Source of the DNA: Nitrospirota bacterium
GTDB lineage: Bacteria > Nitrospirota > Thermodesulfovibrionia > Thermodesulfovibrionales > UBA1546
Reading direction: 5' to 3'
DNA length: 64,000 nt
NCBI GenBank assembly: GCA_016208915.1
Contig: JACQXE010000051.1
Coordinates: 1 to 64,000 of the forward strand
Part shown: positions 1 through 6,957 of the stretch, one piece after another
How positions within the stretch are numbered: the first letter of the stretch is position 1
How the letters are laid out: every line of letters begins with the position of its first letter
Notes under the pieces: model-generated
What the model was told of the DNA's origin: nothing
Databases searched by the model: none
The model's input: only the letters and a program-made list of their open reading frames with translations
Program-made: the position numbers and the translations under genes

Positions 1-11
1 GCGCCTCCATA

Positions 12-192
12 AAAAGTTACTTAGACAAGGCAGGTGAAGCCTCCCGGCCAATCCTCCATGATGACAAGGGTTCAAAGACCCAATCAACCTATTATGGCTT
101 TGGGAGGCAGGGAACAGACTCCTTTAAGGGTTCCATGACCAAGGTGAAATGGCGTTCTCCTGCCTGTCCAACTTTAACGGGTAAAACCCGTT
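12..192 (+). ncRNA. structured small RNA, possibly 6S-like
   Basis: There is no convincing ORF here, but the two ends pair over a long distance. AAAGTT near 13-18 pairs with AACTTT near 170-175, and GAC plus AGGCAGG (about 26-36) pairs with CCTGCCTGTC (about 159-168). Inside, GCCTCCC (39-45) pairs with GGGAGGC (about 102-108), and GGAAC/GTTCC forms a small 3'-side hairpin. A long closing stem, an open centre and about 170 nt in total resemble 6S RNA, the RNA polymerase decoy. A terminator-like hairpin follows directly. The family assignment is an inference from shape only; the 5' end may lie before the window. Confidence 0.42.
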
Positions 193-200
193 TATATAAA
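176..200 (+). terminator. Rho-independent-like terminator after the small RNA
   Basis: A 7-bp stem (AACGGGT, loop AAA, ACCCGTT) is followed by an A/T-rich stretch with only short T runs. It ends the small RNA and separates it from HU. Confidence 0.5.
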
Positions 201-232
201 TCTTATAACACAAATTCTTAGTAGGAGGTTTT

Positions 233-511
233 ATGACAAGGTCAGTTCTTGTAGATAAGGTTGCTGAAAGGGTTGATGGACTCACAAGAAAACAGACAGA
301 GATAGTTCTCGAGACGGTATTCGAAAGCATAAAAGAATCCCTTAAAAAAGGAGACAAGATAGAGATAAGGGGCTTTGGAAATTTCAGGCTTAAAACAAGG
401 AACGCGAGAAAGGCACGAAACCCAAAGACAGGAGAGAGCGTTGATGTTCCTGCCAAAAAAGTGCTCCATTTTAAGGTAGGCAAGGAACTCCGAGAGCTCC
501 TGAATTCATAG
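233..511 (+). CDS. HU-family DNA-binding protein
   Basis: This is a small basic histone-like protein of 92 aa, the usual HU/IHF length. HU dimers bend and compact DNA and assist replication, recombination and transcription. The family signature is present: GFGNF at about residues 47-51 followed by an arginine-rich beta arm (RNARKARNPKTGE) that grips the minor groove. The start is supported by an AGGAGG ribosome site at 223-228. A Rieske gene follows 20 bp downstream and may be co-transcribed. HU versus IHF subunit cannot be settled by eye; HU is preferred for a single-copy homodimer type. Confidence 0.93.
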   Translation: MTRSVLVDKVAERVDGLTRKQTEIVLETVFESIKESLKKGDKIEIRGFGNFRLKTRNARKARNPKTGESVDVPAKKVLHFKVGKELRELLNS

Positions 512-530
512 CAAGTATTATTTTCCTGAA

Positions 531-995
531 GTGGACAACCAAAATCTTTCCGGAACCAGAAGATATTTTATCAGAAATGCTATCAAGTCTTTTTTCGCCT
601 TCATAGGACTGGGTTCGCTCTTATCTTTTTTCTTTCTTTATCCGTCTGAGGTAAAAAAGAGGGAACTGAAATTTTTCCATGTCCTTGACGAAGATGAGAT
701 TCCCCAAAGAGGGGTTAAAAGAACTGATTTTTCCTATGAACAAGGCAATAGGGTTATAAATACAAAGACATTTATTGTAATGACAGCGAAAGGCCTTATT
801 GCCTTCTCACCTGTATGCACCCATTTAGGATGCCTCGTAAACTGGGACAGGAATAAGAATGAGTTTTTGTGCCCATGTCATGGCGGAAGGTACGATAAGG
901 AAGGAAATGTCATAGCAGGCCCTCCGCTGGCGCCTCTCGCAAAACTTCCTATCCAGATAAAAGACGGCAAGGTATTGGTGGGCATAAAGGTCTGA
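531..995 (+). CDS. Rieske [2Fe-2S] iron-sulfur protein, Tat-anchored
   Basis: This 154-aa protein has an N-terminal twin-arginine motif (TRRYFIR, residues 9-15) and a hydrophobic segment (about 18-37), as expected of a Tat-exported, membrane-anchored Rieske protein. The cluster-binding boxes are intact: CTHLGC at 96-101 and CPCHGG at 114-119, with the Pro loop GPPLAPL at 130-136. Such proteins pass electrons from quinol to cytochrome c in bc-type complexes. No cytochrome b gene lies next to it in this window, so the partner complex is unknown. The start is GTG at 531, chosen because it precedes the Tat motif. Confidence 0.9.
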   Translation: MDNQNLSGTRRYFIRNAIKSFFAFIGLGSLLSFFFLYPSEVKKRELKFFHVLDEDEIPQRGVKRTDFSYEQGNRVINTKTFIVMTAKGLIAFSPVCTHLGCLVNWDRNKNEFLCPCHGGRYDKEGNVIAGPPLAPLAKLPIQIKDGKVLVGIKV

Positions 996-1005
996 CAAAT
1001 ATATC

Positions 1006-1722
1006 ATGAAAGACTGGAAGGATAACATAAGTTTTGTGCTTGTCGAGCCTAAGGAGCCGGGCAATATAGGAGCCTCTGCAAGGGCAATGAAGAACATGGG
1101 ATTTCAAACCCTTGAACTGGTAAAACCTAAACGATTCATGACTGATGAAGCAAAGTGGATGGCTTGCAATTCGCTCGACGTGCTTGAGAATGCAATTGTT
1201 CATCTGAGTTTAAGGGATGCGATAAAAAACAAAAGTTTAATCATAGGAACGACAAGAAGGCTGGGGAAAAGAAGAGGACTTATTCTTCAACTGAGAGATA
1301 GCATCAAAAAGATAATCAGTGCTGCAAAAAAGAATAAGGTTGCACTACTCTTTGGAAGAGAAGATAAAGGCCTGAACAATAAAGAAGTTGAGGAATGCGG
1401 TTTTCTGATAACAATCCCCTCGGAGCCATCGATGCCGTCGCTTAACCTTGCGCAGAGCGTATTGCTTGTTGCATATGAACTAAGTCAAAAGACATACAAG
1501 GCAGAAACCCCTTCTTTAGTCTTGCATGAAAAACTTGAAACGCTGTACACTCATATACGATCAACGCTTAAAATGCTTGAATACATACCCCGGGGCAACA
1601 GAGATATTGAAGTGAGGATAATGAGAAACCTAAAACATCTCATAGGCAGATCAGGACTCACAGATTGGGAATTACAGATGCTTCATGGGATATGTTCACA
1701 GGTGGAAAAAAGATTAAAATAA
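1006..1722 (+). CDS. trmJ: tRNA (cytidine/uridine-32) 2'-O-methyltransferase, TrmJ-like
   Basis: This SpoU-class SPOUT RNA methyltransferase has 238 aa. The N-terminal motif LVEPKEPGNIGASARAMKNMG (starting near residue 12) is motif 1 of the SpoU fold. The segment LLFGREDKGLNN near residue 114 and IPSEPSMPSLNLAQSV near 137 are motifs 2 and 3, which build the knotted SAM site. TrmJ methylates position 32 in the tRNA anticodon loop. The length and the C-terminal alpha-helical extension fit TrmJ better than TrmL or TrmH. It starts 8 bp after the Rieske stop, so it is probably in the same transcript. Confidence 0.87.
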   Translation: MKDWKDNISFVLVEPKEPGNIGASARAMKNMGFQTLELVKPKRFMTDEAKWMACNSLDVLENAIVHLSLRDAIKNKSLIIGTTRRLGKRRGLILQLRDSIKKIISAAKKNKVALLFGREDKGLNNKEVEECGFLITIPSEPSMPSLNLAQSVLLVAYELSQKTYKAETPSLVLHEKLETLYTHIRSTLKMLEYIPRGNRDIEVRIMRNLKHLIGRSGLTDWELQMLHGICSQVEKRLK

Positions 1723-1739
1723 AGGGTTCTTCTGGGATT

Positions 1740-1817
1740 AGAGTGGATAAAACATTGTTCCCCTTTGGCAAAGGTACACCCATTGATCCCCCCTTTGAAA
1801 AAGGGGGGTAAAGGGGG
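1740..1817. repeat. C/G-run dispersed repeat (CCCCTTTG / AAAGGGGG type)
   Basis: The stretch holds inverted runs such as CCCCCCTTTGAAAAAGGGGGG and a second AAAGGGGG block. A similar C-run/G-run palindrome lies at about 38823-38868 inside hairpin element C. It immediately precedes the broken DUF559 fragment and may mark an old rearrangement. Confidence 0.45.
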
Positions 1818-2003
1818 ATTATAGAACTGGACGGAGGACAGCATTATACAGAAGACGGCAAAGCAAAAGACATGCGAAGAGACGAGTTTATGAGAAGCAT
1901 ACGATTGCGGGTTTTGAGGTTTTCTGATAGGGATGTATTTGACAATATGGACAAAGAGGGGGCTCTACAGGAAAGTCGGAAGAACCTAAAAAAGGAGGGC
2001 TGA
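1818..2003 (+). pseudogene. C-terminal remnant of a DUF559 endonuclease-like protein
   Basis: An open frame without a start reads IELDGGQHYTEDGKAKD, then RRDEFMRS...LRVLRFSDRDVF, and ends in TGA at 2001. The E-x-DGGQH and LRVLRF-x-x-x-x-VF patterns are typical of the DUF559 domain, related to Vsr-type very-short-patch-repair endonucleases. Only about 61 codons remain. The N-terminal part is missing and a C/G-run repeat sits where it should be, so this is read as a decayed fragment. The assignment relies on motif memory. Confidence 0.55.
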
Positions 2004-2014
2004 ATCAGCCCTCC
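1988..2014 (-). terminator. terminator of the PPC/CARDB gene
   Basis: A perfect 10-bp inverted repeat (GGAGGGCTGA / TCAGCCCTCC) is followed by six T residues when read on the minus strand. It lies 35 bp beyond the stop of the minus-strand secreted-protein gene and overlaps the end of the DUF559 remnant. Confidence 0.75.
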
Positions 2015-2048
2015 CTTAAGAATCTCGCTAAAAGCAAATGTCCTTTTT

Positions 2049-3723
2049 TTAATTTATCGTTATCAACTTAGACTTTGTATTGTTTCCATCATTCATCTCA
2101 GGCACTACTCCATCTGCATCTGCTGCACAAAAGATATAGTATTTGCCCGGAAGTGTGTCAGATGGAATAAGACAAGTCATACTGCCTGCGTTTGATTCTC
2201 CTACTGCAAGTGGGATCACTGCCCTAAAGCAACCAAGCGGTTTATCCCAAGGAAACAACTTAGTGTCAACAGACAGATAAAACTTGTTGGTAGATGCCCC
2301 TGCATCTCCTGTTCCGTTATTTTTTGTTGTATTACCTATTGTGATTGTTGTTCCTGCTTTTGCAGTAGAAGGTGCAGTAAGAGCTGATATTATAAGATCA
2401 GCGCCTATCTTAATCGAGTCGTTCTTTAAGTTATTGATCTCGTTTGTCTCAGCAACTACATTATCAGCATCTGCAATAGCTAAAATATAAAACATATCTG
2501 CATCTGTTATGCCGCAAGGAAGGGTACATTCTGTACTTCCTGTATTCTGAGTGATTGGGCCAAGCGGTGGAATAACTCTGCTGCAAATAAGTTTGTCTTC
2601 TGCGCTGTATGTGGCATCAGTAGAAAAGTAGAACTTTGTTGTTGATGTGCCTGCTGGGCCTGTGCCTTGATTCTTGGTTGTATCAGTAACAGTTATGTTT
2701 TGACATGCCGCACCGGTTAATGGGACTGAGAAAGCAGAGACGATAAGATCAGAGGTTGAGGGCTGGCAATTTGGCTCAGGATTAGGACTAACTGTGTCCC
2801 ACTTGCCATTGCAGTTATTGTCTTTTCCGTCACTGCATATGAAACTACCATATGGCCCCTCTATTACTCCGGGGTTAATTGTAGCATCACTGTCATTACA
2901 GTCATTGCCGGGTGTTGTTTGACATCCAGCCGGCACACAGCCAGCTCCTGTGCACGTTCCGTCTAATGATGCGTTTATGTGTAAGTCGTTGTCTTTGTCA
3001 CAATAGTAAGTGAACGGAACAGCACAGTTAGGGTCTGTATAGAACCACCAAACTGGACTCGAAATATCTCCAGTTGGAGTATGAGCTACGACTCCCCAAT
3101 AATATGTCTTCCCTGTTTCCAATGTCGGGAATAGACATAAAGGCGATGATACATTATCACAAATCTTCACAGCTGGATACATTGTAATGTAATCTAAAAT
3201 ATATACGTCATAACCTGTAGCTCCCGACACAGGATCCCAGCTAAACGAACCGTTCAAATTACACACGCTTGCACCATTTGCAGGAGAAGGGTTATAGACG
3301 CCAGGACGTAAGGCGGTGGGAATCTTGGATAGAGAAATATTGTACGTTCCCGCAGAGTTAACACCAAAATCGCGTATGACTATGGTATAAAGCCCTGTCT
3401 GCGCAAGTTGGTGATCGAGGACGTCACCACCACAGTAATTGCCGTTACCACAGGTCTGCCTCGGCTGGCCCTCCACCTGGTGGATATAGGACTATATGCG
3501 TGTCTAAAGCCCCCGAAATCGTCACTGCGTTAATGATTACCTGATCACCTACGTTACCCGTAAATGTCCATGTATCCATGTATGAAGGACCAACGAGATC
3601 AATACCTATTTTGGTCTCACCTGAATTTATCGGTCCCATATCAGCAGCCCAACCTAAAGAAAAACAACTACACACAAAAATCACAACTAACAGCAGAAAT
3701 AAAAATCTCTTCCCCATACCCAA
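2049..3723 (-). pseudogene. frameshifted secreted PPC / MopE-motif / CARDB protein
   Basis: Two overlapping frames belong to one protein of about 555 aa. The first frame (3723 to 3445) has a signal peptide (hydrophobic core, then GWAAD) and half of a pre-peptidase C-terminal (PPC) beta-sandwich ending near PPGGGPAE. The second frame (up to 3476, to 2049) resumes at TCGNGNYCGGDVLDHQL and completes the PPC (GLYTIVIRDFG, AGTYNISLSKI). It continues with a fibronectin-like region, a MopE-type calcium/metal motif region (CDKDNDLH, NDCNDSDATINPG, CSDGKDNNCNG) and two CARDB adhesion-like domains. The shift falls around 3470-3490. It could be a real inactivation, a programmed event or a sequencing error. 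The protein is presumably extracellular or outer-surface. A paralogue, also broken, lies at 20224-22628. Confidence 0.7.
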
Positions 3724-3837
3724 TTTCCTCCTTTAAATTAGTATTTTGATTTTATGCTTCCCCCAAACAAAAAATCCCTTTCCTTTCCCCCAAAACCTTT
3801 TTTTCATCTCATAAACTTCCCTCCTTTTTAGTAAAAC

Positions 3838-3898
3838 AGCTTTCAGCGTTCAGCTTAATAAAGAAGCTATCAGCCATCAGCGGTCAGCTCTCAGCTTC
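3838..3898. repeat. heptamer tandem array (TCAGC-type) downstream of the S23-like gene
   Basis: Period-7 units such as CTATCAG CCATCAG CGGTCAG CTCTCAG are readable, with an earlier pair (CTTTCAG CGTTCAG). The array abuts and partly overlaps the 3' end of the four-helix-bundle gene. Confidence 0.8.
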
Positions 3899-4236
3899 TG
3901 AATAAAAGATGCAAGCATCTTCTTTACGTCAATAACTTCACTCTCAAGTCGTTCATAGTCAGTCATGCTAATAAACTTGAGATCTCTTGCAAGCAATAAA
4001 TGATATTCGAGTTCACTTGCCGAACCCATAGCCATCTGAATAAAACGCGCCATATCGGCGTCTCCTTTCCTGCCGCATCCTTCCGCAATATTCGCAGGGA
4101 CAGAGGATGCAGCGCGCCGGAGCTGACTTGTCAGCCCATACAATTCATCTTTTGGAAATGCTTGCGTAGTCTTATAAACCGTCAACGCAACCTCATGCGC
4201 CTTTTCCCAAACTTTCAAATCTTTAAAGCTTTTCAA
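3877..4236 (-). CDS. four-helix-bundle protein (23S rRNA IVS / S23 family)
   Basis: This 119-aa protein has the S23-family pattern: FKDLKVWEKAHEVAL at the start, LTSQLRRAASSVPANIAEG in helix 2, and GSASELEYHLLLARDL in helix 3. Proteins of this family are encoded in 23S rRNA intervening sequences and as free-standing genes, and the Avd accessory proteins of diversity-generating retroelements share the fold. Their biochemical role is unclear; nucleic-acid binding is suspected. Heptamer arrays flank the gene on both sides. No reverse transcriptase or variable repeat was seen nearby, so a retroelement is not supported here. Confidence 0.88.
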   Translation of the reverse strand: MKSFKDLKVWEKAHEVALTVYKTTQAFPKDELYGLTSQLRRAASSVPANIAEGCGRKGDADMARFIQMAMGSASELEYHLLLARDLKFISMTDYERLESEVIDVKKMLASFIQKLRADR

Positions 4237-4246
4237 TATTGAACTC

Positions 4247-4345
4247 CGTTAATAGCTATCAGCATTCAGCTATCAGCTTAATAATAAACAGCTTTCTGCA
4301 ATCTGCTCTCTGCTTTCTGCTTTTGGTTTTTTACTGAACGCTGAG
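4247..4345. repeat. heptamer tandem arrays upstream of the S23-like gene
   Basis: Three period-7 blocks follow each other: TATCAGC ATTCAGC TATCAGC, then TTTCTGC AATCTGC TCTCTGC TTTCTGC, then TGAACGC TGAGTGC TGATTGC. Together with the block at 3838-3898 they bracket the four-helix-bundle gene. Confidence 0.82.
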
Positions 4346-4430
4346 TGCTGATTGCCTCCATAACGTTTTTATCTCCATGCTATTGCTTCTCTGACATATC
4401 CTATGCTATGTTTATACAAAAGGAATAGAT

Positions 4431-4658
4431 ATGCTTTCTTTAAAAAAACAATTAAATGCTTTACCTGCTCAGGTGTCTTCAAGGAAACTTGAGGCTTTGA
4501 AGTCACTTTCAAAGTTGGGCCTGAAATTATCTGATGGCTATGATTATTCCCTTTGGGAATACGCCTCTCCTGAAACAACCCTTGCTGATGTACAAAAGCG
4601 GCTTTCTTCCATAAAAACCTCTTTATCAGACGATATAGTTGAAGAAAGAAACAGATAA
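4431..4658 (+). CDS. putative antitoxin of a VapBC-type pair
   Basis: This 75-aa, mostly helical, charged protein sits directly before a PIN-domain toxin. Its stop codon TAA shares one base with the toxin start (TAATG), so the two are translationally coupled. That order, size and coupling fit a VapB-like antitoxin, but I see no clear AbrB, RHH or Phd DNA-binding motif, so the antitoxin class is unassigned. The residues GYDYSLWEYASPETTLADV near 43-60 are reminiscent of small antitoxins encoded next to PIN toxins. A minus-strand ORF across this locus is a shadow. Confidence 0.68.
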   Translation: MLSLKKQLNALPAQVSSRKLEALKSLSKLGLKLSDGYDYSLWEYASPETTLADVQKRLSSIKTSLSDDIVEERNR

Positions 4659-5086
4659 TGCCTTTGTATTTCTTTGACACCAGCGCTCTGGTCAAGAGAT
4701 ACCACATTGAATCCGGCTCAGAAAAGGTAAATGAGATATTTAATAACCCTGACGGCGTCTTTATCGTTACCAGCCTCACAGTAACAGAGTTTGTATCCGC
4801 CTTTGCAAGAAAACTGCATGAAAAGGTCATATCAGAAGATGATTTCCGCTTCTGTTTATCAGAGTTTGCAAAAGACATCATTTCTCTCTTCTGGATCATA
4901 GACCTTGAAAGAAGCCACATTAACAAATCCATCTCTTTGATAATCAAACATAATCTCAGAACCCTCGACAGCCTCCAGCTTTCTGCATTTTTAGACCTTT
5001 CATCTCTCAATCCAATAATGATTACCTCTGATGAAGCATTATTCGATGCTACTGTTAAAGAAGGTTTTTCAGCTATAAAACCCTAA
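4658..5086 (+). CDS. PIN-domain ribonuclease toxin, VapC-like
   Basis: This 142-aa protein opens with YFFDTSALVKRY, the first PIN acidic box (Asp near residue 7). An acidic residue follows in TVTEFVSAF (Glu near 48), and LRTLDSLQLSAF (Asp near 108) and ITSDEAL (Asp near 128) supply the remaining metal ligands. PIN toxins are Mg-dependent RNases that cut tRNA or rRNA and are neutralised by the partner upstream. All four acidic positions look intact, so activity is plausible. It starts within the antitoxin stop codon. Confidence 0.88.
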   Translation: MPLYFFDTSALVKRYHIESGSEKVNEIFNNPDGVFIVTSLTVTEFVSAFARKLHEKVISEDDFRFCLSEFAKDIISLFWIIDLERSHINKSISLIIKHNLRTLDSLQLSAFLDLSSLNPIMITSDEALFDATVKEGFSAIKP

Positions 5087-5132
5087 AAATTCCATACCTC
5101 TTTAACAAACAACCAACTATTAAGATAACAAT

Positions 5133-5166
5133 CAAAAAACAAAAAGGGCAGTATTAACCGCCCTTT
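5133..5166 (-). terminator. strong minus-strand terminator ending the sigma-54 unit (copy 1)
   Basis: AAAGGGC pairs with GCCCTTT (5143-5149 with 5160-5166) and is followed on the minus strand by TTTTTGTTTTTT. On the plus strand the same hairpin may help end the vapC transcript. A closely similar terminator (GCCCTTTTTG then T-rich) follows copy 2 at 15947. Confidence 0.75.
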
Positions 5167-5332
5167 AAATCTATGACTTAAAATGTTTTCTTGCTGCTTT
5201 ATAAAAGCTACTCGAAAAACTCCTTACCCCATTTAGCCTCTCCTAATCCCCCTGAAAACTGATAAATAACAACACATTCAGATAAAAACTGTCAAGGATA
5301 AAGCAAAAGACATTCTTATCCACTAATATCAA

Positions 5333-5349
5333 AAGCAACATCCATGCCA
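5333..5349 (-). promoter_or_regulatory. sigma-54 promoter (copy 1)
   Basis: On the minus strand the sequence is TGGCATGGATGTTGCTT, matching the sigma-54 consensus TGGCAC-N5-TTGCT with the invariant GG and GC separated by exactly 10 nt. Transcription would start near 5323 and run left. Confidence 0.75.
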
Positions 5350-5410
5350 GATTTATAACACATTGATTCTAAACTATTTTATGAAAATAGGTTTTAAATG
5401 GATATCAAAA

Positions 5411-5461
5411 GTGTAAAATTTTCCGACACTTTTAGTCTTGAACTGTCAGGTTTCTTTACAC
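5411..5461 (-). promoter_or_regulatory. two activator-like palindromic sites upstream of the sigma-54 promoter
   Basis: The sites, read toward the promoter, follow GTGTCGG-N5-TTTACAC or its reverse: 5411-5429 (GTGTAAAATTTTCCGACAC on plus) and 5443-5461 (CTGTCAGGTTTCTTTACAC on plus). The proximal site ends about 62 bp from the -24 element, the same spacing as in copy 2. They look like enhancer-binding-protein sites. Confidence 0.6.
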
Positions 5462-5501
5462 TTTTAACGAGGGATAACAGATAAAGGTAAAATATCTGAC
5501 G

Positions 5502-5828
5502 CTATCCTGTGACTTCTTTTAGCCACTTCAGATAATCATATGAACCCTCAACAATCGGCACGCCGATAATCTCAGGGACTGTATAGGTGTGAAGCTCCTT
5601 GACTCTTTTTGAGATGTTATCAAAAAGCCTGCTCTGGGTCTTGGCAATCAGCAGAACTTCCGGTTCATCATGAATTTTTCCCTGCCAGCTATATATTGAC
5701 CGCATATTTTTTATAATATTAACGCAGCCTGCAAGCCTTTCTTCGACAAGAGTCTTTGCTATCTTTGAAGCCTCTTCCTCATTGGGAACTGTTATAAATA
5801 CAACGACATTATTAGTCAGGTTTCCCAC
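5502..5828 (-). CDS. cutA: CutA1 divalent-cation tolerance protein
   Basis: This 108-aa protein is the usual CutA1 size. Recognisable segments are FITVPNEEEASKIAKTLVEERLAGCVNI near the start, SIYSWQGKI in the middle, and EVLLIAKT followed by VPEIIGVPI. CutA1 forms very stable trimers linked to copper tolerance in Escherichia coli, although its exact function is unsettled. The gene overlaps the end of the upstream aminopeptidase gene by 17 bp, so the two are probably expressed together. Confidence 0.93.
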   Translation of the reverse strand: MGNLTNNVVVFITVPNEEEASKIAKTLVEERLAGCVNIIKNMRSIYSWQGKIHDEPEVLLIAKTQSRLFDNISKRVKELHTYTVPEIIGVPIVEGSYDYLKWLKEVTG

Positions 5829-6948
5829 AGAATTTTCCTCCTAGCATTAGAGTCTCCTTTTTGCTGCCTTGACGAAACAATGTTACCGTTGGGCTGAAAA
5901 ATACAAAATCCTGATGGAATGGAGTGTTGATATTTCCTCCGAATGAGCTATTGTCTCCAAGCGCAATATGGATTGTGCCGAAGATTTTTTCTGATTCAAG
6001 TATATTGTCAGGTCTCTTAGCCATATTATTGGTGCCTATCCCGAGTTCTGCTATGTTTGCATTTTCTTTTCGTTCAGAGAGCTTTGCCCTCAGATAATCA
6101 GCGTATTCTTCTGTTCCTGATACCATAGAGACGAGACCCTTTTTCACAGTCAATGTAATAGGCGATTTCAGTTGCCTTGTAGGCGCCCATTCTATGACAA
6201 GCTTGCCATTGGCTGTGCCTTCAACCGGCGCAAGATAAACCTCGCCTGCAGGAAGATTTCCGAAGGCCCCGGGCTTTGTGAGTATCCCTGTGTCTGACTG
6301 TGCCTTCCTGCCTTTTTTTGAAAATGAAATTTGCGTGCCATTCGGCGTCTTTATCTCAACAAATTCAGATTTGTTTACTTTCATTGCAATATTTTTTGTG
6401 GTCCTTTCAAGCGCTTTCCAGTTCACATTCATAGCGCCTTCAAGCATTGACGCATCAAACAGGGGCATACTCGCATACCTGGCCCCGCATATTCTTGTGA
6501 GCAGGTCCCTGAACCTCGTATGGCTTGTAGAGTAATTTGATAAGGCAATGACAGCAGCCACGGCATATTTCCTGTATTTTGATACGATATACTCAATTTT
6601 TTCTGTTTCAGACCGGTGAATTTTTTTCCTTATGAGCGGATTTAAAAGTCTTTCTTCTTTCAGTGTCTTTAATGACTTTTCTCCGAATGCCATGCCCCAG
6701 AGTTCTTCAGGAGGCTCTGCACCGTGATTTCCGGTGGCGCTATATTCATGATAAAAGACATTTTTGCAAAAACCCTTTCCTATCTCAGAAAAGAGTAGGG
6801 CTATATCCCTGAGCCTTTCTCTCCTGCAGCTGTCCGCTTCTTCGAGAACCTCTTTAATGGATATCCTGTCTGTAAAGATGAGAACATTTTCTGATTTTTT
6901 GACATTTAGATTTATCCTGAAGATATTCCTTATTGTCTGTGTTATCAA
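5812..6948 (-). CDS. M29-like aminopeptidase
   Basis: This 378-aa protein shows the conserved C-terminal blocks of the thermophilic metalloprotease family M29: GNLPAGEVYLAPVEGTANG (near 228), NIAELGIGTN (near 298), EKIFGTIHIALGDNSSFGGN (near 321) and a nearby HQDFV. The Glu and His residues of these blocks are the metal ligands in characterised members. M29 enzymes release N-terminal amino acids. It ends just downstream of the pil operon (9 bp from the pilQ stop) and may be the tail of that transcript. Confidence 0.82.
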   Translation of the reverse strand: MITQTIRNIFRINLNVKKSENVLIFTDRISIKEVLEEADSCRRERLRDIALLFSEIGKGFCKNVFYHEYSATGNHGAEPPEELWGMAFGEKSLKTLKEERLLNPLIRKKIHRSETEKIEYIVSKYRKYAVAAVIALSNYSTSHTRFRDLLTRICGARYASMPLFDASMLEGAMNVNWKALERTTKNIAMKVNKSEFVEIKTPNGTQISFSKKGRKAQSDTGILTKPGAFGNLPAGEVYLAPVEGTANGKLVIEWAPTRQLKSPITLTVKKGLVSMVSGTEEYADYLRAKLSERKENANIAELGIGTNNMAKRPDNILESEKIFGTIHIALGDNSSFGGNINTPFHQDFVFFSPTVTLFRQGSKKETLMLGGKFCGKPD

Positions 6949-6957
6949 GCCTGTTCT

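Larger units (their letters stand above)
5133..5461 (-). repeat. inverted copy 1 of a sigma-54 promoter/leader unit
   Basis: This gene-free stretch between vapC and cutA is about 75-80% alike by eye, in reverse orientation, to 15185-15510. Read on the minus strand it contains two 19-bp palindromic sites (5443-5461 and 5411-5429), a sigma-54 promoter (5333-5349), a conserved leader with a GGATAA...TTATCC hairpin, and the terminator at 5133-5166. No ORF of note lies in the predicted transcript of roughly 170-190 nt, so it may be a small RNA. Confidence 0.7.

Noticed and set aside
3877-4236. Diversity-generating retroelement (Avd-like gene)
   Set aside because: The four-helix protein fits, but there is no reverse transcriptase and no template/variable repeat pair nearby.
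4369-5010. 213-aa minus-strand ORF across vapBC
   Set aside because: It lies antisense to a well-supported antitoxin/PIN pair and has no recognisable motifs or ribosome site.
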